64,000 nucleotides of DNA from an uncultured Flavobacteriaceae bacterium (GTDB lineage Bacteria > Bacteroidota > Bacteroidia > Flavobacteriales > Flavobacteriaceae). This document shows, piece after piece, positions 50,072-58,055 of the stretch (positions are counted from its first letter, which is position 1; each line of letters begins with the position of its first letter). Under the pieces are notes generated by a model. That model worked only from the letters and a program-made list of their open reading frames with translations, searched no databases and was not told the origin of the DNA. A program made the translations under genes and the position numbers. The stretch is from the NCBI GenBank assembly GCA_937923515.1, contig CALDUF010000026.1, positions 1 to 64,000 of the forward strand. Reading direction: 5' to 3'.

Positions 50072-51613
50072 ATGAAACAACCTAACCAGTTATCGGGCTA
50101 CAAAGTAGACAAAAGCACACTTATCAATCTTGAAAAGGGAAAAATACCACCTCAAGCACTTGATTTAGAAGAAGTTGTGCTTGGAGCAATGATGATTGAT
50201 AAAAAAGGAGTTGATGAGGTTATTGATATTTTAAGCCCTGATGCATTCTATAAAGAAGCACACCAGCTCATCTTTGAAGCTATTTTTCAGTTGTTTGAAG
50301 GTAGTGAACCTGTAGACTTATTAACCGTTTCAACACAATTAAAGAAAAATGCAAAATTAGAAATGGTTGGTGGCGATTTTTACCTTATTTCGCTCACTCA
50401 AAAAGTATCATCTTCTGCGCATATCGAGTTTCATGCACGTATCATACTTCAAAAATTTATTCAACGTAGTTTAATCAAAATTTCAAACGAAATTATTGAA
50501 GATTCTTATGATGAAACAAAAGATGTTTTTGATTTATTAGACAAAGCAGAATCTAAACTGTATGAAGTAACACAGGGTAATATTAAAAAATCTAGTGAAA
50601 CTGCTCAAGATTTAGTAATTCAAGCTAAAAAGAAAATTGAGGAGATTTCAAACAAAGAAGGGTTAAGTGGTATTCCTACAGGGTTTCATAAGCTAGATAA
50701 ATTAACTTCGGGTTGGCAACCTTCAGATTTAATTATCGTGGCAGCAAGACCAGGTATGGGTAAAACGGCCTTAACGCTATCTATGGCGCGAAATATTGCT
50801 GTAGACCAAAATGTACCAGTAGCTTTTTTCTCGTTAGAGATGGCATCGGTGCAATTAATAACCCGTTTAATATCGAGCGAAACTGGCTTGTCCTCAGAAA
50901 AGTTAAGAACAGGTAAATTAGAAAAGCACGAATGGGAACAGCTTAATGTAAAAGTTAAAGATTTAGAAAAAGCACCGCTTTTTATTGATGATACACCATC
51001 GCTTTCTATTTTTGATTTAAGGGCAAAAGCACGCCGTTTATCTTCACAACATGGCATAAAATTAATAATGATAGATTATTTGCAGTTAATGACGGGTGGT
51101 AGCAGTCATGCAGGTAACCGTGAGCAGGAAATCTCTATGATTTCTAGAAACCTTAAAGCATTGGCTAAAGAGCTGAATGTGCCCGTAATTGCACTGTCTC
51201 AGTTATCGCGTGCTGTAGAAACACGTGGTGGAAGTAAAAGACCTTTATTATCAGATTTACGTGAATCTGGAGCTATAGAGCAAGATGCAGATATTGTAAG
51301 TTTTATTTACAGACCAGAATACTATAAGATTGATGAATGGGATGATGAAGAACGCTCTCCTACAGAAGGACAAGCAGAATTTATAATAGCCAAACATAGA
51401 AATGGTGGTTTAGAAAATATACGTTTGAAGTTTATTGGGCACTTAGGTAAGTTTGATAATTTAGACGATTTTGATTCGCCGTTTGAATTTCATAGTAAAA
51501 TGAATGCTGCAGCAAATGATGATACATTTAAAACAGATAATTTTACCGCAAGTCCAGACCAAGCCTTTGGTAGCTCATTTAATGAGGACGATGATAATGA
51601 TGTGCCTTTTTAA
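50072..51613 (+). CDS. dnaB: Replicative DNA helicase DnaB
   Basis: IPPQALDLEEVVLGAMMI, AARPGMGKTALTLSMARN, LIMIDYLQLM, LRESGAIEQDADIV. Met at 50072 preferred over the track start 49958, which lies in the terminator. Confidence 0.96.
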   Translation: MKQPNQLSGYKVDKSTLINLEKGKIPPQALDLEEVVLGAMMIDKKGVDEVIDILSPDAFYKEAHQLIFEAIFQLFEGSEPVDLLTVSTQLKKNAKLEMVGGDFYLISLTQKVSSSAHIEFHARIILQKFIQRSLIKISNEIIEDSYDETKDVFDLLDKAESKLYEVTQGNIKKSSETAQDLVIQAKKKIEEISNKEGLSGIPTGFHKLDKLTSGWQPSDLIIVAARPGMGKTALTLSMARNIAVDQNVPVAFFSLEMASVQLITRLISSETGLSSEKLRTGKLEKHEWEQLNVKVKDLEKAPLFIDDTPSLSIFDLRAKARRLSSQHGIKLIMIDYLQLMTGGSSHAGNREQEISMISRNLKALAKELNVPVIALSQLSRAVETRGGSKRPLLSDLRESGAIEQDADIVSFIYRPEYYKIDEWDDEERSPTEGQAEFIIAKHRNGGLENIRLKFIGHLGKFDNLDDFDSPFEFHSKMNAAANDDTFKTDNFTASPDQAFGSSFNEDDDNDVPF

Positions 51614-51659
51614 CATTTGATTAATTAATTAGCCTGATTTTTTCTTTATCTTTCACACA

Positions 51660-52919
51660 ATGAAAAAGGCTCTAATACTTCTAGTTTTATTATTACTTAG
51701 TGTAAATACCTATGCGTCCTATGTTCTTATTCCAATGGATGCAGATGGCCAGAAGAATCATTTAAAAGCTTATGGCATCACGTTTTGGACTTTAGATAAG
51801 CAGTTAAAAGTAAAGTGGTTGCTTAATTATAGAGGCGGTTCTTTTTTATTGCCTGACACTGAGGCAATTCAGCAAGAATGTCAAATACGAGGTGTATCTT
51901 TTGAAGTGATTTCTAATGCAAAAGCAGAACGTATTCTTGAAGATATTGCAAGTCCAAGTCAAAATATGGAAGCTGTAGTTTTAGAAAAAGCACCTAAAAT
52001 TGCTGTTTACACGCCAAAGGGTAAATTGCCATGGGATGATGCTGTAACTATGGTTTTAAAGTATGCCGAAATTCCATATGAAACCGTATACGATGAAGAA
52101 GTATTAAATGATGGCCTTTTATTGTTTGATTGGTTGCATTTACACCATGAAGATTTTACAGGACAATACGGTAAGTTTTATGCCAATTATCGCGCTTCGT
52201 CATGGTATATCGAGGAAAAAAAGGAAGCAGAAGCTTTAGCTTTAAAATTAGGCTACGGAAAAGTATCTGAAGCTAAACTTGATGTTGCTTTAAAAATACG
52301 CAATTACGTTTTGGGTGGTGGTTTTATGTTTGCCATGTGTAGTGCTACAGATAGTTTTGATATTGCGCTAGCAGCCGAAGGTATAGATATTTGCGAACCT
52401 ATGTTTGATGGCGACGGTAGTGACCCCGCGTACCAAAGCAAAATAGATTTTAATAGAACATTTGCATTCACTAATTTTTTATTAGAGCGAAGTCCAAAAA
52501 TTTATGAATTTTCGTCTATAGATACCACACGTAAACGTGCAATTTCTAGAACCGCAGATTATTTTTCTTTAATGGAGTTTTCTGCAAAATGGGATCCTAT
52601 TCCAACTATGTTATGTCAAAATCACACAGCTTTGGTGAAAGGTTTTATGGGACAAACAACTGCATTTGCTAGAGATGAAGTAAAATCTAATGTTTTGGTT
52701 TTAGGTGAAAATAAAACCAATGGCGAAGCAAAATATATTCATGGTATTAAAGGAAAAGGGTTTTTTACGTTTTACGGCGGTCATGATCCTGAAGATTATC
52801 AACACAAAGTAGGAGACCCAAAAACAGAATTAGATTTACATCCTACATCACCAGGATATCGCTTAATATTAAATAATGTATTGTTTCCTGCTGCTAAGAA
52901 GAAAAAGCAAAAAACTTAA
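51660..52919 (+). CDS. Conserved secreted protein (family often labelled asparagine synthetase B in Bacteroidota)
   Basis: 419 aa; signal peptide, YVLIPMDADGQKNHLKAYGITFWTL; no recognisable asparagine synthetase active-site motif. Confidence 0.55.
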   Translation: MKKALILLVLLLLSVNTYASYVLIPMDADGQKNHLKAYGITFWTLDKQLKVKWLLNYRGGSFLLPDTEAIQQECQIRGVSFEVISNAKAERILEDIASPSQNMEAVVLEKAPKIAVYTPKGKLPWDDAVTMVLKYAEIPYETVYDEEVLNDGLLLFDWLHLHHEDFTGQYGKFYANYRASSWYIEEKKEAEALALKLGYGKVSEAKLDVALKIRNYVLGGGFMFAMCSATDSFDIALAAEGIDICEPMFDGDGSDPAYQSKIDFNRTFAFTNFLLERSPKIYEFSSIDTTRKRAISRTADYFSLMEFSAKWDPIPTMLCQNHTALVKGFMGQTTAFARDEVKSNVLVLGENKTNGEAKYIHGIKGKGFFTFYGGHDPEDYQHKVGDPKTELDLHPTSPGYRLILNNVLFPAAKKKKQKT

Positions 52920-53380
52920 AGATCTTGCGTAATTATCTTTCGCTTAAAGGTATAAACAAAACCATCGTTACCTGTTCCTTCAGATGTAATGTTTTGGTTT
53001 ACAATTAAGTCATCTTCAGTTGGTGTTAGTAAACCTCCAAACTCATTACCATCAACAAGCAAAATGGATTGTGTATCATAAACAGGAATTGAAACAGAGT
53101 AGCTACCCGTATCTAAGCCATCCTCTGCATCAGTATCTGTATTGTTATTATCTATAATTAGTGTACCACTTCCAGCGGCGTCAATATTAAAAATCCAAAC
53201 TACAGTATCCATTTCAAAATCTAAATCTACACCTTGAAACCCACCAGACACGTTAACCAAATGCCATTGAAAAATTTGAACCACTCTGGCTTCATCCATC
53301 TCTAAGCCATCATTGTTGTCAACACTACAAGAAAACGTTAAAAACGTTATAGCAAGCACTATATAAAACTTAAGTTTCAT
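52916..53380 (-). CDS. Hypothetical lipoprotein
   Basis: 154 aa; lipobox ITFLTFSCSVDN. Confidence 0.65.
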   Translation of the reverse strand: MKLKFYIVLAITFLTFSCSVDNNDGLEMDEARVVQIFQWHLVNVSGGFQGVDLDFEMDTVVWIFNIDAAGSGTLIIDNNNTDTDAEDGLDTGSYSVSIPVYDTQSILLVDGNEFGGLLTPTEDDLIVNQNITSEGTGNDGFVYTFKRKIITQDL

Positions 53381-53459
53381 TACAGAAAAGAATAATTGTT
53401 TTAGTAATTAGATGGTAAAAATAAGCAAAGGTTGCGTAAATAGTATAAAAACTTGCGTG

Positions 53460-54275
53460 TTATGACAATAATTTTTCCTTCTCTAATACCACTTTTTCTA
53501 GTATTTTTTCTACACCATAGTCATTATTGCTCTCTGTTTCAAAACGTGCAGTAGCTTTTACCAAAGGGTGTGCGTTTGCCATAGCATAACTATGATAGGC
53601 ATTTTCTAGCATTTCTAAATCGTTGTTATAATCACCAAATGCCATAGTTTCTGCTGGCGTTATATCATACGTTTTTTGAATGTGTTTTATGGCTTCACCT
53701 TTATTAGCTTCAATCTCAGAAATATCTACCCAATGTGTTGCAGAGAGTTTTACCTTAAATTTAGTTTCTAGTTGTTTAATATGCGGATATATAAATTTTT
53801 CTGAGCTATCTTCGTGATACAAGGCTATTTTATACACCTCTTCAGTAATAGCTTTTGGGTCTTCAATCACCTCATAATTATTATAAAACTCAGAGAGTAA
53901 GTTTAATAACGGTTTAGAGTTGCTCATCACATACGCCTTGTGCCTTGTGCAAAAAACAGGATGTGCATTATCAATATTTTCTACAATAGTTATAATGTGT
54001 TGCAGATGTTTAGGTGTAATAGGGTTAGAAATAAACACCGTATCATTTTTTAGTGCTAAACCTCCATTTTCTGCAACAACTATAATATCATCTTTAATCG
54101 CTTCTAGTTTCTCTATCATACCATAATAGGGGCGTCCACTAGCAGCCACAAAAATAATATTGTGATGCATTAATTTTTTAAAAAGATTGAAAAATAACGG
54201 ACTTATATTATGCTGAGAATTTAGCAAAGTACCGTCCATATCTGTAACAATTAATTTTACTTTAGATAATTCCAT
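53460..54275 (-). CDS. Cof-type HAD family hydrolase
   Basis: LIVTDMDGTLLNSQHNISP, AASGRPYYGM, MAFGDYNNDLEML; Met at 54275 preferred over 54296. Confidence 0.93.
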   Translation of the reverse strand: MELSKVKLIVTDMDGTLLNSQHNISPLFFNLFKKLMHHNIIFVAASGRPYYGMIEKLEAIKDDIIVVAENGGLALKNDTVFISNPITPKHLQHIITIVENIDNAHPVFCTRHKAYVMSNSKPLLNLLSEFYNNYEVIEDPKAITEEVYKIALYHEDSSEKFIYPHIKQLETKFKVKLSATHWVDISEIEANKGEAIKHIQKTYDITPAETMAFGDYNNDLEMLENAYHSYAMANAHPLVKATARFETESNNDYGVEKILEKVVLEKEKLLS

Positions 54276-54478
54276 AAGCTGTAAATATAGGCACAAAATT
54301 GTACTGTATTTATAATGTTAGATGAAATTTATATTAAATTATTATCAAATATAGATAACACTATCAGTATTTGAGTAAACCTACAAATTGTAATTTTTTA
54401 TTTAAATAAAACCGATAAAATGATTGTTTTTTACGTTAAATTACATAAATTAGCATTTTAAACCTCAAAATCTAATCC

Positions 54479-54925
54479 ATGAAAACAAAATTAATCTTTC
54501 TTAGTTTTTGCTTTATGTTACTCTCTGGGATGTGTTTAGCTCAAAAACGGAAACAGCCCAAAAGCATCATTAGTGATGGTGTTTCTATTAAGAAATATCA
54601 TAGTAAAGATGAATTGGATAGAATGGCAAAAGGCGAGTTGTTAGTACTTTATGTTGAAAGAATAGAAAGTTTGGTAAAGTTGTTACCCTATATTGCTTTT
54701 GCTACAAAACCAGGCGTTACAATGTCTACTTTAGGCATTCCAAACGATAGTGATAACAGAAAATCTTTAGACAACCAATTTGATGCTACAGATGAATTTT
54801 TAGAAAAAACTTCGGAATTTCAAGACCGCATACTACCTTATTCAGATACAAATAATTTAGTATCTGCAATTATATTTTACGAAGAAACACTAAAATCTCT
54901 TCATGAATTTAGTGAGTTTCATTAA
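54479..54925 (+). CDS. Hypothetical secreted protein
   Basis: 148 aa with signal peptide; no family recognised. Confidence 0.6.
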   Translation: MKTKLIFLSFCFMLLSGMCLAQKRKQPKSIISDGVSIKKYHSKDELDRMAKGELLVLYVERIESLVKLLPYIAFATKPGVTMSTLGIPNDSDNRKSLDNQFDATDEFLEKTSEFQDRILPYSDTNNLVSAIIFYEETLKSLHEFSEFH

Positions 54926-54952
54926 TTTGCTATAACAAAAAAATCTACTTTT

Positions 54953-54983
54953 AAAACACTCAACACTATTGTTGAGTGTTTTA
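54953..54983 (+). terminator. Rho-independent terminator
   Basis: AAAACACTCAAC-N6-GTTGAGTGTTTT followed by a T-rich tract. Confidence 0.8.
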
Positions 54984-55110
54984 TTTTTTAATGTGTTTTC
55001 TTCTTAAAATTATTAATTTTAATAATGTTGATTATTCTTTCTTTTTAAAATTTAAACACGTATTTATGTATTTTATCGATTTAACACTATAAAATATTTA
55101 GAAATATTAT

Positions 55111-55168
55111 CATTTTATCGAAATAATTGGTATTTCATAGATAAATCTATTATTTTTGATTATATTGA
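55111..55168 (+). promoter_or_regulatory. Candidate activator-dependent promoter: CATTTTATCG / TATTTCATAG direct repeat (20-bp period) and -7-like TATATTGA (55161)
   Basis: Same offsets (0, +20, +44 from ATCG) as 12808-12865; further TTTTATCGAT at 55071. Confidence 0.55.
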
Positions 55169-55202
55169 ATATGTAGTATTATTTCTATTAGAAAATAACA
55201 AC

Positions 55203-56525
55203 ATGATGAAAAACTTTACGCAACTATTATTAACGTTTTTAATTACCTTGAGTTGTATTGCGCAACAAGAAAAAGGTATTGTTGGCGGTGTAAATTGGTT
55301 AAATAATTGGACTGAATTTAAAACCAATGCTATTGATTATGGGGAGCCAACTCAAATATTAGCAGGTAACATTAATGAAGATACAACCTTAAGCAAAGGA
55401 GAAGTGTACTTGTTGTTAGGTAGCGTTTTTGTAACACCCGAGGTTACATTAACTATAGAACCTGGTGCAGTAATACTCGGAGATTACAAGACAAATGGGT
55501 CTCTAACAATAGCAAGAGGAGCACATATTTTAGCAAAAGGTAAAGCAACTGATCCTGTTATCTTTACTTCAAATAGAAGCGTTAAAAAACCAGGAGATTG
55601 GGGTGGTGTTATAATTCTTGGTGATGCTCCAATAAATAGATATGGCTCTGGCTCAGTAGCTTCATACCATCCAAAATTAAAGCCAGCCGATTATTCAAAT
55701 ACAAATTACGGAGGTACTGATGCCGAAAGTTTTTCAGGAGAATTACGATATGTTCGTATTGAATATGCTGGTAAACGCGTATCTCAAGACACGTATTTTA
55801 ATGGCTTATTATTAGCTAGTGTAGGAGCTAGCACAATTTTAGAGCATGTTATGGTGAGTAATAGTGGAGAAGATGGCTTTGAGATTTGGGGCGGAAACAT
55901 CTCTTTAAATAACTTAGTATCGTATCGCTGTAAAGGCACCGATTTTAAATTTAATTACGGTACAACCGCTGTTATATTTAATTCACTTGCTGTGAGATCG
56001 CCGTATGCCTCAAATGGTAGTGGCGATAAATGTCTTGAAGCTTTATCATATAATAATAAAGAAGAAATAGATTTTGCAAAAAATAAAACTACCGTAGAAG
56101 CCAATAATTTAACGTTTTTAAATATAAGTGACGACTTAGAGTCTGCTATAAAAATGAACCTTGTACATGAAGCCATTTTTATTGGTGAAAATACTACGTT
56201 AAACATGTCTAAAAGTGTGGTGTCTGGCTTTAATCCTGCAGTTTTATTAGATGAATCTATGCATGTGAATCAAGAAAGCTTAGATAAAATTAGCTTCACC
56301 GAAATGTATTTTAATAACTGTAACGGTAACATTTTTGTTGAAAATAATTCGAATAACGACGATTTAGAAAATTACTATGGTAATCGTGCTTTTTACAATG
56401 TGTATTCGAAAAGTAATAATGAAGAAACGTTTATAGCTTCTGAAAATTTTAAGAGACCAGATTTCAGATTGAGAATAAATAAAATTATTGCATCAAATAT
56501 TGATAGAGATGCATTAGATGATTAA
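55203..56525 (+). CDS. Secreted protein, probable right-handed beta-helix / pectate-lyase-like fold, function unknown
   Basis: 440 aa, signal peptide; TLTIEPGAVILGDYKTNGSLTIARGAHILAKGKATDPVIFTSN, GDWGGVIILGDAPIN. Confidence 0.6.
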   Translation: MMKNFTQLLLTFLITLSCIAQQEKGIVGGVNWLNNWTEFKTNAIDYGEPTQILAGNINEDTTLSKGEVYLLLGSVFVTPEVTLTIEPGAVILGDYKTNGSLTIARGAHILAKGKATDPVIFTSNRSVKKPGDWGGVIILGDAPINRYGSGSVASYHPKLKPADYSNTNYGGTDAESFSGELRYVRIEYAGKRVSQDTYFNGLLLASVGASTILEHVMVSNSGEDGFEIWGGNISLNNLVSYRCKGTDFKFNYGTTAVIFNSLAVRSPYASNGSGDKCLEALSYNNKEEIDFAKNKTTVEANNLTFLNISDDLESAIKMNLVHEAIFIGENTTLNMSKSVVSGFNPAVLLDESMHVNQESLDKISFTEMYFNNCNGNIFVENNSNNDDLENYYGNRAFYNVYSKSNNEETFIASENFKRPDFRLRINKIIASNIDRDALDD

Positions 56526-56611
56526 TAATAAAAAACGCTAGGTGTGCTATTTTAGTAGTCCATTAAAAATGGTGATGTATTCCTAGAAGTTTTGTTGTGT
56601 AATAGAGCTGC

Positions 56612-58054
56612 ATGAGGAATTTTACTTGTATTTATATTCTTGTTTTTGCCTTAGCGTTGCTAACATCAACGCTTTCTGCGCAAGTTGTAATTAGCAAACC
56701 TAACTTAGGTTTTACGCAAGCTTGTGCTAGTAATAGCTTTAATAATTATGATGTAACGTTTTCTTTTTCACCTAACGGAAGTTTACAACCCGAAAATACT
56801 TTTATTGTAGAACTATCTGATGAGAGTGGTAGTTTTTCAAATGCTACAGTAGTATTTACATCAAGCGCAGGAACTATCACAACATCTCCTGCAACAATTA
56901 ATTTCTCAATTCCAACGGATACTTCAGGAGAAAATTATAAAGTAAGAATAAAGAGCACAGCACCAGCTGTAACTAGTAGTGCTTCAGATGCTTTTGCTGC
57001 GTATTATAAAGTACAGGATAGCCCATTCACCATTAATAATTTAATTGAAACTGCTGTGTTTTGTTCTGGCGGAAGTTATGTGTTAACTATCGATAATCCT
57101 GGGAGTGCCATGAACGATTCGCCGTTGCAATACCCAAACTTAACGTTTAATTGGTTTAGAGAAACCAGTGCCACAACTTCAGTTTTTGTAGCATCAGGCA
57201 ATAGTTTAGAGGTTAATAGTCCTGGAACATATTTTGTTGAAACCAACTATGGCAGTTGCACATCAAATTCGTTTTCAAATAGGGTTACAGTAAGTGAAGC
57301 AACATCAGGAACATTATCATCTTCTGTTAGTTCTAGCTTAGGTAATCCTTATTGTTCAGTAAACGGCCCTACGGTTTTAAGTGTAATTAACGGTAATAGT
57401 TATCAATGGTATAAGGATGATGTGGAAATTTATGGCGGTACAACCCAAACATACGCCACCAATGAGGCAGGAAATTATAAGGTAACCATAACTTTAGATA
57501 ATTGCGTAGCCACAGCATCTATTGATTTGGTGAATACTGATTTTACCAGCGAAATTGATGTAAACGATACCAATATGTTATCATCTGGAGACACTTTAAT
57601 GGTTAATGTTACCACTACAGCAGTTAACCCAGTATTTGAGTGGTTTAATGATAATGCGTTAATTCCAGGAGCAACAACATCTAGTCTTGAAGTAACCCAA
57701 CAAGGCAATTATAAAGTGATTATACAGCAAACTGAAGGTTGTAATGCGTCTCAAGAATTAACATTTGTAGTAAAAGAGCCATTTCCTGATGTAGCCAGCA
57801 TACCAAATCTTATTACACCAAATGGAGATGGTATTAATGATACTTGGGTTATTCCACAAGCATTTGTAAGTGGCACAAATACGCAGGTTATGTTAATAAA
57901 TACGCAAGGTAAAGTAGTTTTAAATACAACCGATTATCAAAATAATTGGCCAGAAACTGAATTGGATTTTAAAGACGTAACCCCAGTTTATTACTATATC
58001 ATAACAACATCAAATAAAAACACAACAAAAGGATCTATTACGGTTTTAAGATAG
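56612..58054 (+). CDS. T9SS type B sorting-domain (CHU_C, gliding motility-associated C-terminal) protein
   Basis: 480 aa; IPNLITPNGDGINDTWVIP...YYYIITTSNKNTTKGSITVLR. Confidence 0.9.
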   Translation: MRNFTCIYILVFALALLTSTLSAQVVISKPNLGFTQACASNSFNNYDVTFSFSPNGSLQPENTFIVELSDESGSFSNATVVFTSSAGTITTSPATINFSIPTDTSGENYKVRIKSTAPAVTSSASDAFAAYYKVQDSPFTINNLIETAVFCSGGSYVLTIDNPGSAMNDSPLQYPNLTFNWFRETSATTSVFVASGNSLEVNSPGTYFVETNYGSCTSNSFSNRVTVSEATSGTLSSSVSSSLGNPYCSVNGPTVLSVINGNSYQWYKDDVEIYGGTTQTYATNEAGNYKVTITLDNCVATASIDLVNTDFTSEIDVNDTNMLSSGDTLMVNVTTTAVNPVFEWFNDNALIPGATTSSLEVTQQGNYKVIIQQTEGCNASQELTFVVKEPFPDVASIPNLITPNGDGINDTWVIPQAFVSGTNTQVMLINTQGKVVLNTTDYQNNWPETELDFKDVTPVYYYIITTSNKNTTKGSITVLR

Positions 58055-58055
58055 A

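Noticed and set aside
50686-51057. 123-aa minus-strand ORF inside dnaB
   Set aside because: Antisense shadow of conserved helicase sequence.
51660-52919. Asparagine synthetase enzyme activity
   Set aside because: Signal peptide present and no glutaminase Cys2 or SGGxDS ATP-pyrophosphatase motif; the usual label is probably a legacy name.
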